From positions 45,271,621 through 45,335,620 of the forward strand of contig OZ038391.1 of assembly GCA_964036045.1 (NCBI GenBank): 64,000 nt of DNA. Reading direction: 5' to 3'. The first letter of the stretch is position 1. Every line of letters starts with the position of its first letter. Of the stretch, positions 37,412 to 49,256 are shown one piece after another. The position numbers were made by a program, and so were the translations under genes. The DNA is from Eutreptiella sp. 'Long Island Sound 2002'. Taxonomy: Eukaryota > Euglenozoa > Euglenophyceae > Eutreptiales > Eutreptiaceae. Below the pieces are notes generated by a model. The model made no database searches and had not been told where the DNA came from. It was given only the letters and a program-made list of their open reading frames with translations.

Positions 37412-39806
37412 TGGCCCAGACCGCGGATGCGAGAGAGTGGGGGGGGCAGCCTGGCCCCCCGACCCACGCCCCCCCCACGGTACGGCACGACGCATGAGAG
37501 CGTGCCACCTCCCGCGGGAGGGAGGGCGGAGACAACGAGCGCGGGGGGGAAGCTGCTGCCTCGCAGCCCGCTAACCGCTGACCGCTAACCCTCACGGCCG
37601 CCCCCGGCCGGCCAGCGCCGCGCGACGACGGCCGGGGGGATGAGGGGCCCCAGCGAGGGCCTGCAAGAGGGTCCGGCTCGAGGTAGAGGGGGGCGGGGGA
37701 AGGGCGCGACCCCCCAGCCGATGGCTGGCCCCCGGGGCCGGGACCGCCATGCCGCCCCCCCCCCCCCGGCCGTCAGGAGGCGTCGCCAGGGGGCCAGAGG
37801 GCCCCCCCCACTCCCCCCCCCCCCCTCCCACACAGGCCCGAGAGCAGGCGGGGGGGCCGCCCCCCCACCCCCCCCCCGCACCCCCCCCAGCTGGGGAGCC
37901 ACAGGCGCGGCCCTCCGCCCCCCCGGAGCCGAGGGGACGCCCCCCCCCCCCCAGAAGGGACGGCGACGCGTTCGGGGGAGCAGCGGCTGGACCTGCTCCC
38001 GGGAGCCCACACTAGCGTGCCGGAGCAACGCGCACAACAGAACAGTATGGGTGCCGCGCCCCACATGACCCTCCCGTGACCACAGCCCACTCAGGGAGGG
38101 CAGAGGGGGGGTTCAGGTCTGCAAGGGCCCCCGGGGGGGCAGTCCACGGGCTGCCCCTCACCCCCCCCCACCCCGGGGAGGCACTTCGACCCCGACCGCA
38201 CGCGCACGCCGGAAGGGAGCGCGCCGACGACACGAGGGGGGCCAGGATTGAGTACCGCAGGCCGCCGCCCGGAAGGGGAGCAGGGAGGCCGCGGCCCGAC
38301 ATCCCCCCCGCCCGCCCCCCCACCGGCCCGCAAGCCGCGGGGGCCCCGGCCCCCACCCCCCGAGGCAGGGGGGATGGTCCCCCCCCCGCCCGAGAGAGGA
38401 GCCTGAGCGCGGCCCGCCCCCCCGCCCCAGCCGCCGGCTCCCACGGGGGCCGCGAAGAACAAGCGAACCCGCGCCAACGCGCCAGGACGCCGCACAGATC
38501 GCACCCAGAGAAGCCTGGTGAGCACGAACCGGAGTAATATGGGGGGCCACGCCCCCCATGGACAGCACAACGCCAGTGACACCCGCTTTGTTGCCTGCCC
38601 AGGGAAGGCAGAGGGACGGAATGAGGCAGAGCGACCCCCCGCCCTACAGCCCCCCCCCCGGCCGCACAAACGGGGGGTACGGCGCACGCCCCCCCCCCCC
38701 AGCCCGCCCCCCGGCACACGAATGCCACGGACCCGCCGCACGGCGCGCAGCCCCCACAGGGCGTGCCGGCCAAGGGGACAGAGAAGGGCCTCCACACCCG
38801 CACGCCCGCGCCCACAACACGTGGATCGCGGACCCCAACAGCCCGCCCAGTGGGCGGGCAGTCAGGGGAGGGGGAGCGCCTGACCCAAGAACCCCCTTGA
38901 ACAGTAGAAGGCACCCCCCCCGGGGACGCCCTACCGCCACCCCCACAACCCCAAGCCAAGTAGGGGGGAACCGGGACCGGACCGCCCCCCCCCAAGCACG
39001 CCAGACGGAGCAAGGGACCGGGGCAGGACACGCGGAGGCGCACGGACCACGTGGAACGGCCCTACCAGCGCCCAGTGCCGGGACCACGTGAGGTGCGCAC
39101 GCAACACCACCCAGAGGGGGGGGGAGCGGACGCCGCGGGAGCGCGAGCTCACGGACACACGAAAGGGACACGCGGGGACTACCAGAAGGGCAACCGGACC
39201 GAGCGCCCGGAACGCACTCACCGCGTGGAATGGCGTACCAGCGAGCGAGGGTAAGGGACACCCGCACGGGACGGCCCGCCACACGCAGCGCGGAACACGC
39301 GGGGCGGGGAGGGGGAAACGAGAGAGACACAACACCAGGTACCGGCCCGAACCCCCCGAACCGGCCGCGAGCGCCGCGCACACACTGACGGGGCACTGCA
39401 CCCGCCAAGGCAGTAGTGGCGCACAGCGCCACGCCCCAACCCCTAGAGTAGGCAGCCTCCGCCCCAGCCCAAGGGGGTCCCACTGGCGACAAGCCAGTAG
39501 CACGGGCCCGGCGGCGCCGGCGCCCCGGGCGACCACGCATTAGGGGGGCGACTCAGTGGGTAAGCGCCCGCAGCCACGGCTGCGAATTGATGCACTGACC
39601 GGGGAGTGGCGAAACGGGGAAGCCGGGGAAGGACGGGGCTCCGAGCTCTGTGAACCCGGGGGACTCCGCCACCAGGCAGGAGGTGCGTCTTGGAGGGGCC
39701 CCCACTAGGACCCGGTGGGGAGGATATCACCTGGCCCGACCAGGTGGCCCCCCGGGGCCGAAAGGCGTCTAGTACCCGCAAAATCAAACCTCAAACCTCA
39801 AACCTC
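37412..39806 (+). other. N2 3' noncoding region
   Basis: 2.4 kb, C-rich in the sense strand, colinear with N1 11025-13568. It contains a box-A-like stretch at 39548-39567 followed by a GCAGCC/GGCTGC hairpin (39570-39583) and the terminal hairpins and tail. Long ORFs here are compositional. Confidence 0.7.
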
Positions 39807-40676
39807 ATGGGAATACGTCATGCCAAGAGCGTCGCCTATCTCAGCCGGTCCAACAGCCGGGCTGAAGTGGCTGGAAGGCAGCTGTTCGAGAACCTGCGCA
39901 AGATTCACATCACCAATCCACGTCGGATCTGGTTTCAGGAGATGTGGCACGCTCTGAAGGCGCATCATGACACCCCCACTCCAGGTGGTTTGTCCCCTCA
40001 CCAGATTCTGTTCGGCAGGGACCCCCTAAGTCGGGGACTTCCCTTGTCTGGTGATGGTATGGCCATGGACGCCAAGGAATTCTTCGCGCGGCAAGAGGCA
40101 ACGGCGCGGGACATCCGCCAGCAGCTCGAGAAGGAGCATGCTGAGCGTCAGAAGTCCGCCCCGAGCTCGCCAGCGCAAAAGTTCAGGATGGGAGACCCGG
40201 TGTGGGTGATCAGACCCCGCCCTATGGGCACCCACCGCACCAAAACCTGGTTCACACCCGGAGAGGTGGTCCGCAGGATTGGTGATGACACCAAACGCAT
40301 CAAGGTGGGTCATGGACAGTTCCGGGAGCGCCACGAGAGTCAACTCCGTGTGCGGGAACCCGACCTCCGTGGCCAACATGTGTGCCTGGACTATGCCGCA
40401 CATGGGGCTGATTCGGACGACGACTATGCTGAGCAGGACGACTATACCGTCGAGAAGATCCTGGCCCAGCGTCCGAACGCCTCGGCACCCGGAGGCCTGG
40501 AGTTCAAGGTTCGTTGGCGAGGCTATGGGCCGTCCCACGACACCTGGGAACCCGTCTCCTCGTACTTGCCGCGGATTAACACCCCCTTCATGGACTACAT
40601 CCGCAAGCACAAGACCAAGATCCATGTCTTAGACTTGGCACCACTTACCCGGGCGATTGCAGCCAGGGGCGCCTGA
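39807..40676 (+). pseudogene. pol: LTR-B pol, right fragment: integrase C-terminus and chromodomain
   Basis: Continues the integrase after N2 with GIRHAKSVAYLSRSNSRAEVAGRQLF, carrying the catalytic Glu near 39865. An integrase C-terminal region with a basic DPVWVI segment follows, then an acidic linker (DSDDDYAEQDDY). A chromodomain (VEKILAQRP, FKVRWRGYGPSHDTWEP) lies at about 40446-40560, and the frame closes at 40676. This segment itself is open. In life the chromodomain would bind methylated histone tails and direct integration. Confidence 0.9.
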
Positions 40677-42167
40677 TCACCGCCCTGAGCTCTCTCCTGA
40701 TGCAGTTTGAGCGCTTGTTTGGTCGACGGATCGTCCCTCACTTACTTGCTCTCTTCCATCTTCCGGTGACCTGCCATCAGAGTGGCCATACACCCCCCCC
40801 TGCTGAATCCAGGGGAGGATGGCCCCTCTCTTCCACTCCTATTTGTCACTCCCCGCCTGCTGAATCCTTGGGAAACCAGGCAGGGCGACTGACGTTGACA
40901 TTTCCTGAGCTCTTGGGGCCTTGAAGCCCATACGACGTTGCGCAACGGATGCCGCTGTCATCGGCATTGCAATTTTTGGGTGTGTGGTCTGGTCCCATGG
41001 CACTTGCGGGATCCAGACCAGTCTACGTGTGTCTGCAGACTATATATGGCCTGAACTCAGGCGTTTTCTCGTCCACCCTCCTGCATATGCCTTATCCTAA
41101 CCGGGGCGTGGTTTGGCGCTCTATCCAGAGTGTGTTTACACGCCTATTTACCACGTTTATTGCTTATTTCTCTGTTCCCCAGGATATGTGCATCTGTATG
41201 TTAAGTGTTGTCAGTCCATCACCCAGATATCGACCGTTTTTCCCCCCGAAGGGATGCGAATCGGAATACGAAGGCGCCCTGATTCGCCGTGTACATGCTC
41301 TTACATCAGGTCCAGCCTGGACCAGTACCTAAGTACAGGTTCTTCTGTTTGAGTGCCCGTGATAACGTGTGCCCTAGTGGCTGTGATGTGCTGAGATCCT
41401 GATGGCGCCAGGCGGGAAGCCCAGTTGCCTGACTACACTCCCAGCGGTCCGCCACTGTCAGTCCCAGTGTGAGCCTACCGACTCGCAGACGCACTTGCAG
41501 TCGGGTGGCGACCTACGGTGTCCTGACCTCGGTCAGTCTGCCTGGGAAACTGGTGGTTTGAGGAGTCGACGCCTCCACCCAGACTGCATGGGGACTCCCT
41601 CATGCATGGCCTTCGTGGTAATGGGGCGAGGGAAAAGACGGCCTTGATGCCCGATCCCTTATGGAGGAGCTCGTGCGGCTTTACCACTCTGGACTCGCGT
41701 CGTGGATATGGACATGGTGCGCCCAAGGAAGGACCCGTGGGGACTGTCCCCCAGACTGCGGCCTTGGGAAGCCTGGGGTAGCCTGATGGATCTTTGTGGT
41801 CGCTTTCGACCTGTGGGACCACCTCGGTCGTCGTGTGACGCCTATGTTGGCCGTGTATGCCACTGCCACTGTGGTGGTGACCGTCGCAGCCGGCACCCGG
41901 TGCGCCTGGTGTGAGTTAAGGGGTCCTTTGGATGCCGAACAATCGCCGCCCGGACCCGGGACTTGATACTTGATACTACACTTGCAGTTACTAACAGCTA
42001 CAGCACCGTACCTGTCTCACTGTGGGATTGTACTGGGCAGCCTAACCCGCAAATCGGCCTGAAGTGAGGATGTGACACCCCCCCCCCCTTCAGGGTATGG
42101 TCCTGGGTACCCGCTGCCATGCTTGGGTGTTATCGAGCCCCCCCGGGGTTTGCTCTAAGGAGGGGGG
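40677..42167 (+). other. LTR-B long 3' noncoding region before the LTR
   Basis: About 1.5 kb between the pol stop and the LTR start. I found no convincing ORF. It holds a run of C (42077-42086) and a polypurine tract at its end. From 41056 on it belongs to the segment duplicated around N4. Confidence 0.7.
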
Positions 42168-42192
42168 TGAAGCGGTACCCAGAACCTATGGC
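41056..42192 (+). repeat. Left copy of ~1137-bp target duplication flanking N4
   Basis: Repeated at 52026-53164 with only a few differences by eye. It covers LTR-B 3' noncoding sequence, the polypurine tract and the first 25 bases of the LTR (TG at 42168). Its borders coincide with the ends of N4. Confidence 0.88.
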
Positions 42193-43280
42193 TACGCCCT
42201 ACACAACCCCGCAGCGGTACGGCAGCACCTCCAGGGACTCGGGGAACACGACGCCGTGCTGTGCCTCTAGACCTCTGGCACCAGCACCCGCATCCGGGCG
42301 GCCACCCTGGTCCAGGCGGCCACCCTGGGGGAAGGCGTCCGAGACTTCCTCTTTGACGCCTTCCTCCACGTCGCCCAACACGACCGCCCCCCACGCGCCA
42401 CCCCAGACGGCGAGAGCCCGCCCCCCACGGGGAGCCGGATCTGAGTGCCCCCCATCGACTGGGGGCGACACCTAGTCGGACACTTCGTGCCGGGGCGGGT
42501 GGACACCAAGGGCCACACCCGCTACCACGAGCCCAACATGGCCCACCCCCCGACCGGCGCCACCCCCGACAGCACCAAAGAGTGGGAGCGGGAAACATGG
42601 GTAGCCCGGATGGCCTCCCTGAGCAACTCCCGGCACCACGTCCCGGGGGACATCCCCACCCCCGACGAGCAACAGCCAGCCCCCTCCACGTACATGACCC
42701 TCATGTACAATCTGCACTGCACCCTCTCCACCACCAACTACCACGCACCCACTGACCACTGGGTGGTACACAGCACCGACTCCCTCCTCCCCGCCGACTA
42801 CGCCCCCCCCCCACACAGCCCAGGCCCCGACACGTACGCCAGGGGGGACGACCCGGACGACCCCCACATCTGGGGCACGTGGGAACGCAAATCCCTGGAC
42901 ACGCTGCTCTCTATCCGCAGCAGCAGCCAGGGCCTTGGTAGGGCGATGTATTGCCTCGCCAAGTGGACCCAACGGACATGGAGGATCCCTGGGGACCGGT
43001 GGGTGTGGGTGGTCACGCTGCGCCCCCAGCAGAGGGAAGCCCCCCCAAACCGCAGGGGACCCACCCCCCCACGCCCCACCACCCTACAGCTCTGCCCGTA
43101 CATGGTGGCAGCCCGCCTCATGACGCTGCTGTGGCCGGGCCCAGACACCCCAACCCAAACTACCCCCACCTCACAGAGGAGGACATGCCCGGCATCCAGC
43201 GATGCTTCTTCCAGACCCTCGACTACCTCCAGCAAACACACCCGCACGTCCTGGAGCAGATATGGCCACCCCCCGGGTAA
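42193..43280 (+). pseudogene. N4 upstream ORF remnant, unknown protein
   Basis: The frame at the 5' end reads AVRQHLQGLGEHDAVLCL, then TAG (42268-42270), then GEGVRDFLFDAFLHVAQHD, then TGA (42442-42444). It is open again through SLSNSRHHVPGDIPTPDE, YMTLMYNLHCTLSTTNYH and GLGRAMYCLAKWTQRTW to about 42960. After a frame change, YPHLTEEDMPGIQRCFFQTL runs to a stop at 43280. Composition suggests a real globular protein that has decayed. The FLFDAFLHVAQHDRPP segment faintly resembles VDVCLRQMLARDPHP in the ORF at 62198. Function unknown. Confidence 0.5.
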
Positions 43281-43889
43281 CCCACGTGCCCGCGCAGCCA
43301 AGACAACGCCGCCACACCAGCTCCAGCACGCACGGATCACCAGGGAAAACGCGCGCACACGCCCGGTGCCCGAACCCGCACCCTTGTTCTCGCTACTTGC
43401 AGGACCCAGCATCATACGCCCGCCCCCGAAGCCCAAGACCCTCCGCCGTCTCCCACAGCCCTCTCCTCCGCCTCCGACTCCACAACCTCCACCACCACGA
43501 CCACCTCATCCACCGCCACAACCACGTCCTCATCCAGCACTCCACCCCCAAGGCCGCGGGGGACACCCCCCAAGCGGGCCCCCAAACACGCCCCCACCGC
43601 GAGCAACCCCGCCGCCACCAAGGCCCACGCCCCGACGAGGCCTACACCCGCGACCCAGCCGAAACCCAAGACCGCCGCCAAACAGCCACCCAAACCCGTC
43701 AGCGCGCCACGACCGCAACCCGCAGCCAAGCTCAAACCCAAGTCCAAACCCGGCGCCACGACGACAGCGCAAATCCGGCCCCCCGAGGACGTCCTCTTTG
43801 ACATTCGGCCCCAGCCGTCCCAGGCCCGAAGGCAGCAGCGCCCAGCGCGGCGCCCCCCCACCAGCACCGACGCCACCGCCACCACCTTC
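43281..43889 (+). other. N4 low-complexity Pro/Thr/Arg/Gln-rich stretch
   Basis: Open in more than one frame because of its CCX-rich composition. I cannot decide the coding frame. It probably encodes the disordered middle of the N4 protein. Confidence 0.4.
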
Positions 43890-44735
43890 ATGGTGGAGCG
43901 CGCCGCGGCCGAAGCACGACGCACCTCGTCCCGCCACCTCTCAAAGCCCGCACCCCAGGCCCACAGACCGCCCCCGACCAGGCCAGAACAACGCCAGGGT
44001 CCGCCAGCAGCGTCCCCGCCCCCCTACCAACCCTCGATGTCAGCCCACATACAGCGCATGCCCCACTACCACCGCTGCCGCGAGTCCCCGCCCAACCCCG
44101 AGGCGGAGACCGTGCGCGCACACCCGCGGGTCCACATCCGCGCGCGCCCCCACTCCCCACGCACCCCCACGGAACAGGACTACGAGGAATCCCCCAGGCC
44201 CGCCACCGCCACCGGTCCCCACGACCCCGTCACACCCACCCACGCCCACTCCTCCGCCCAAGACAGCAGGCCCGCCCAGGAACAGTGGTGGCAGCGCTGG
44301 ACCTACACGCAGCTCTGGGAGCTGCGAAAGTGGGCCCGGGGAGAGCCCTTCCTCGAGGGCCTGGTCCATCGGCCCCGCAAGGGGTCGGTGGAGAACTGCC
44401 GCCTCCGGCCGGCGGGGGGGTGGATGCCGCAGGCCGCATGGGAAGCCATGCTGGCCGATGCGCTCCACCCCCTGGGAGTCCGGCCCCGCAACCTCCCCGC
44501 GCCCCAGGACCACCCGTATGTCCCCAGGCGCCTGCGGGAGACCCTCCAGGAGACGCAGCGGGACGGCATCCGCCTGTGGGACATCACCCAAAGCCCAGCC
44601 CCGCACAAACACACCCCCTCACCACCCCACAAGCGTCGGCGCACCGACACCGGCGACACCCACAGCACCCCAGGAGCCCTGCGCACCACACAACACGACG
44701 TGCCTGACCCCCCGGCCAGCGGCGCCGCCACCTAA
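43890..44735 (+). CDS. N4 C-terminal protein domain related to ORF E
   Basis: An intact 281-codon frame. A disordered N-terminal part is followed by a globular ~120-residue domain (EQWWQRWTYTQLWELRKWARG, FLEGLVHRPRKGSV, RLRPAGGWMP, PRRLRETLQETQRDGIRLWDI) and a basic end PPHKRRRTD, then a short tail. The order 'Leu/Arg-rich strand, GGW, helix, Pro-Arg-x-Leu-Arg helix, PPHKRRR' parallels the C-terminus of ORF E in N1-N3. The basic end could be a nuclear-localisation or nucleic-acid-binding tail. It may be only the 3' part of a longer ORF. No known family. Confidence 0.55.
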   Translation: MVERAAAEARRTSSRHLSKPAPQAHRPPPTRPEQRQGPPAASPPPYQPSMSAHIQRMPHYHRCRESPPNPEAETVRAHPRVHIRARPHSPRTPTEQDYEESPRPATATGPHDPVTPTHAHSSAQDSRPAQEQWWQRWTYTQLWELRKWARGEPFLEGLVHRPRKGSVENCRLRPAGGWMPQAAWEAMLADALHPLGVRPRNLPAPQDHPYVPRRLRETLQETQRDGIRLWDITQSPAPHKHTPSPPHKRRRTDTGDTHSTPGALRTTQHDVPDPPASGAAT

Positions 44736-45195
44736 CCCCGTTACCCAGCAAAGCACCACCACGGGGCGCCACGCCAGGCCCCGCCCAGAAGTCACCAAAC
44801 GAACTGGACGCCGAAGGACGCCAACGCACACGACAACGGGCACCACTACGCCCAAAGGCACCGAACCCAGGCCCGCTACCGTCGCAACCGCCTAACCGAG
44901 CCAGAACCCAAGCACAAATCAAACCCGAGCCACACCCCGAAACCGCTAACCCTTGACTCCTAGCCAGGCCCGCCGAGGGAACAACGTAACCATAGCCCAC
45001 ACCCACAGCCCACACAGCCGCCTAACCAGCCAGCTCCAGAAGCAGAGAGACACCTCACCAAACCCACCCTGACCCAAGCCCGTGTACATCAGGACGCGCG
45101 AGCCGCAGCCCTGGGGCGCGACCGCCGCCACAGCACCGACGACACACGCCAGAGGACACAACGCTATTGCACCGCCGCACCAGCTGCCCATGCCT
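44736..45195 (+). other. N4 3' noncoding region, upstream part
   Basis: About 460 bases, CA- and C-rich, with no supported gene. Confidence 0.5.
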
Positions 45196-45983
45196 GTGCC
45201 TGCAGTGTACGCGCGCCCCTGTCTTTCTTTTTTTTCTCCAAAAAAACAAAAAAAAAAGAAAAAAAAACACACACAAAAAAAAAAAAAGAAAATTAGGGGG
45301 GGAGGAAGAGGGACACAACCACCCATGGCACACGCGCACCGCACACAGCGCGCACACCGGTGAACGGGAGCCAAGTGGCCCAGGACACCGCACATGCAAC
45401 ACAACACACCGAGCGAGCACACCAGTGAATGGGAGCCAGGTGGCCCAGGACACCGCGGACACAACACAGCAAACCGCGCGGGCACACCGGTGAACAGGAG
45501 CCCAGCGGCCCAGGACACTGCACACACGTAGGGCGGTCGAGGGACAGGAAAGAACCAATACCCCATTGGTCGGACGCACTGGGGCGACCCAGCCGACCCA
45601 CCGGGCCAGTGGCAGGAGCGGTACTCCAAGGCCACTGGTCCGATCCCGGCCAGGCTGCATCGGGGACCATGGCAAAGGTCACCCGGAGCCATGGAAGCAA
45701 CCGGTGACAGGCGAGCCGGTACACAGTCCAGGAGGGGGTCACCTGCCACGCAGAGTGGCCCCGCAACTCAAGCCACAAGGGTGAGGCGGTCGTACCGTAG
45801 ACAAGCGGGAGCAATACCCCTTGTGGTGAGAGATACTCCACACGGCTGGGCAGCCCCCAGAGCTGCCGCCCAAAGGAGGGGGCATCTGGCCCTACCCATG
45901 GACACATGTGGGGACACCCTCCCACCTGGGACACATGGACCGGGTGGCCGCGACAATGCCTTCCCAAGCACATGCCGGAGCGG
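45196..45983 (+). repeat. Left copy of ~785-bp target duplication flanking N3
   Basis: Repeated at 51131-51909. The length differs (788 versus 779) only in T/A homopolymer tracts near 45230-45293; substitutions are about 1% by eye. It is N4 3' sequence and includes three 65-bp tandem units. Confidence 0.88.
45356..45550 (+). repeat. 65-bp tandem repeat, three units, in the N4 3' region
   Basis: Units start near 45356, 45421 and 45486 (ACCGGTGAACGGGAGCC type) and contain GGCCCAGGACAC. Also present in the duplicate at about 51287-51480. Confidence 0.75.
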
Positions 45984-46971
45984 GGCCGGGGAGGGGCCAG
46001 GGCACGGGAAGGGCGCTCAGGGGCGCGGGGAGGGTACCCAGGTGCAGGGGGCAGGACGAGGGGGGATGGGAGAGCGAGCGGGCCAGGGCGTCGGGGACGA
46101 GAGGCAGGACCCGCGACACAGGCATGGGACTGGAAAGGGGCCCAGGGGCAAAGACAAGGGCGCCGCGGGCCCCAAGGGACAGGCGGGACGGGGCATGGGA
46201 GCCCAGGGAGGAGGGCGGGGCAAAGGGAGGGGGGCAGAGGGCGGAGCGCCCCCGCAGCTGGACCTGCAGCCGGTGAGGTGCATCCCCCCCGGCATCCAAC
46301 AGATGCCGGCACACCACACCCACCACCACCACCACCACCACCACCACCACCTCTACAACATCGACCCTGACGCCGGCGAGCTCGTCCCCCCCCAACCCCC
46401 ACGACACCAGCACCAGCAAGCCCCCCCCGCGCCGAGGGCGGAGCCGGCGCGGATGGCCTCGGCGGAGGGGGGACGGGGCGCGGCATCGGCGCCGCAGGCG
46501 CAGGGGCAGCGAGGGGGGCCGGCACGGGGGGCGGAGGAGGGCCGGCCATGGGACCGGGACTGGGGCGCGGTCCCGGACCCGCTGGGGGGGGAGACCCTCC
46601 CCCTGGTGGGGGAAGTGTACAGGTAGTTGTGCTGGGCCAACCAGGGGACCTCCAGGAGGTCGCGGAACCGGCCCTTCGATGCCGTGCTCCTCCGGAGGGA
46701 CGGAGGAAACCGAGAGGCACCCCCGGGGGGATGGGCGGCCCCAGAGGACCACGAGAGGGTCCTCAGGTCAGTGATCCGGGCGGCGTGGCCCGACAGGGAG
46801 CCGACGTGGCCGGCCTTCCTGAAAGGGGGAGCGGTGCTCCGCATCACGGATGCGGACGCCAACAACTGGCTCCCCCGGGCTTTGCGTAGCGCCCTCGCCC
46901 ACTGGCGCTACCGCCGGCACAACCCGCCGCCGCCGCAGCCCCAGCCCCCACACAAGCGGCGGCGCAGGTGA
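45984..46971 (+). pseudogene. N3 ORF E, interrupted by a stop
   Basis: Homologue of N1 ORF E: Gly/Lys/Arg-rich start, PPGIQQMP, His tract (about 46318-46350), YNIDPDAGEL. The TAG at 46624-46626 replaces the Trp codon of VYGWFCW. The rest of the C-terminal domain (WANQGT, PPGGW, ITDADANNWLPRAL) follows in the same frame to the stop at 46969-46971, ending PPHKRRRR. Confidence 0.65.
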
Positions 46972-47065
46972 AGGCCCAGACGGCGGGTACGGGAGGGTGT
47001 TGGGGGGGGGATGGGCCCCCCGACCCACGCCCCCCCCCACGGTATGGCACGACGTACGAGGGCGC

Positions 47066-49250
47066 GCCACCTCCCGCGGGAGGGAGTGCGGAGGCAACGA
47101 GCGCGGGGAGGAACCTGCTGCCCCGCAACCCGCTAACCACTGACCGCTAACCCTCACGGCCACCCCCGGCCGGCCAGCGCCGCGCGACAACGGCCGGGGG
47201 ATGAGGGTCCCGGCGAGGGCCTGCGCGAGCATCCGGCTCTCGATAGGGGGGACGGGAGAAGGGCGCGACCCCCTGGCCGATGGCTGGCCCCCGGGACCAG
47301 GACCGCCATGCCGCCCCCGCCCCTCCCCCCCGGCCGACGAGAGGCATCGCCAGGGGGCCAAAGGGCCCCCCCCAACCCCCCCCCCCCCGCACAGACCCGA
47401 GGGCGGGCGGGGGGGCGGCCCCCCCAGCCCCCCCCCCCCGCACCCACCACAGCAGGGGAGCCACAGGCGCGGCCCTCCGCCCCCCCAGGGCCGGGGGAGC
47501 GCCCCCCCCTCAGGAGGAACGGCGGCGCGATGAGGGCAACGGCGGCTGGACCTGCTGGCGCGAACCCACACCGGCGTGCCGGAGCAACGCGCACAACGGA
47601 ACAGGAGGGAGGCCGCGCCCCACATGACCCTCCCGTAACCACAGCCCACTCCGAGGTGACAGAGGGGGGGTTTCAAGTCAGATGGGGCCCCCAGGGGGGC
47701 GGTCCACGGGCCGCCCCTCAGCCCCCCCACCCCGGGGCGGCACTTCAGCCCCGACCGCACGCGCGCGCCGGAAGGGAGCGCGCCGGCGACACGGAGAGAA
47801 CCAGAAAGGAGTACCACAGGCCGCCGCCCGGAACGAGAGCAGGGAGGCCGCGGCGCGACACCCCCCCCCCCCGCCCCCCCACCGGCCCGCCAGCCGCGGG
47901 GGCCCCGGCCCCCGACCCCCGAGGCAGAGGGGATGGACCCCTCCCGCCCGAGAGGGGAGCCGGAGTGTGACCCGCCCCCCCGCCCCAGCCGCCGGCTCAA
48001 ATGGGGGCCGCGAAGAACAAGTCGGCCCACGCCTGCGCACCGGGACGCCGCGCAGATCGTGCCCAGAGAAGCCGGGTGGGCGCGAACCGGAATGGTATGG
48101 CGGGCCACGCCCCCCATGGACAGCACGACGCCAGTGACGCCCGCTTTGTTGCCTACCCAGGGAAAGCGGCGCGCCACCTCCCGCGGGAGGGAGTGCGGAG
48201 ACAACAAGCGCGGGGGGAAACCTGCTGCCCCGCAACCTGCTAACCACTGACCGCTAACCCTCACGGCCACCCCCGGCCGGCCAGCGCCGCGCGACAACGG
48301 CCGGGGGATGAGGGGCCCCAGAGAGTTGCGTGAGAATCCGGCTCTCGGTAGAGGGGGGCGGGGGAAGGGCGCGACCCCCCTGGCCGATGGCTGGCCCCCG
48401 GGGCCAGGACTGCCAAGCCGCCCCCCCCCCCCTTGGCCGACAGGAGGCATCGCCAGGGGACCAAAGGCCCCCCCCCCCTCCCCCCCCCCCCCCTCCCACA
48501 CAGGCCCGAGAGCGGGCGGGGGGGCGCCCCCCCCCCCCGCACCCACCCCAGCTGGGGAGCCACAGGCGCGGCCCTCCGCCCCCCCAGGGCAGGGGGGGCG
48601 CCCCCACCCACAGGAGGAACGGCGACACGGTAAGGGCAACGGCGGCTGGTCCTGCTCCCGCGAACCCACACCGGCGTGCCGGAGCAACGCGCACAACGGA
48701 ACACGAAGGAGGCCGCGCCCCGCATGACCCTCCCGTAACCACAGCCCACTCCGAGGGGACAGAGGGGCAGTTTGCAGGTCAGCTGGGGCCCCCAGGGGAG
48801 CGGTCCACGGGCCGCCCCTCACCCCCCCCCACCCCGGGGCGGCACTTCAGCCCCGACCGCACGCGCGCGCCGGAAGGGAGCGCGCCAGCGACACTGAGAG
48901 AGCCAGAAAGGGGTACCGCAGGCCGCCGCCCGGAACGAGAGCAGGGAGGCCGCGGCGCGACACCCCCCCCGAGGCAGGGGGGATGGGCCCCCCCCACCCG
49001 AGAGGGGAGCCGGAGTGTGACCCGCCCCCCCGCTCCAGCCGCCGGCCCACATGGGGGCCGCGAAGAACAAGCGGGCCCACGCCTGCGCACCGGGACGCCG
49101 CACAGATCGTACCCAGAGAAGCCGGGTGAGCACGAACCGGAGTGGTATGGGGGGCCACGCCCCCCATGGACAGCACAACGCCAGTGACGCCCGCTTTGTT
49201 GCATGCCCAGGGAAGGCAGAGGGACGGAAAGAGGCAGAGCGACCCCCCGC
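47066..49250 (+). repeat. ~1.1-kb tandem duplication in the N3 3' region
   Basis: A unit starting CGCGCCACCTCCCGCGGGAG near 47066 starts again near 48171. Both copies contain the same C-rich blocks and CTAACC-type motifs. N1 and N2 have one unit, so this duplication is specific to N3. Confidence 0.75.
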
Positions 49251-49256
49251 CCTACA

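Larger units (their letters stand above)
35436..39806 (+). mobile_element. N2: 5'-truncated copy of the N1 family in the LTR-B integrase
   Basis: Plus-strand copy of 4.37 kb. It begins inside the ORF D homologue and ends with the two hairpins (39728-39759) and three AAACCTC units. Unlike N1, N3 and N4 it has no target duplication. Comparison with LTR-R suggests loss of about two codons (Lys-His between AMC and MGIRHAK) at the insertion point, that is, a 5-6-base target deletion. The ORFs are broken. Confidence 0.8.

Noticed and set aside
42445-44895. An 816-codon ORF read as one protein
   Set aside because: Only the first part (to about 42960) has ordinary protein composition; later it is Pro/Thr/Arg noise while the real-looking C-terminal domain is in another frame (43890-44735).
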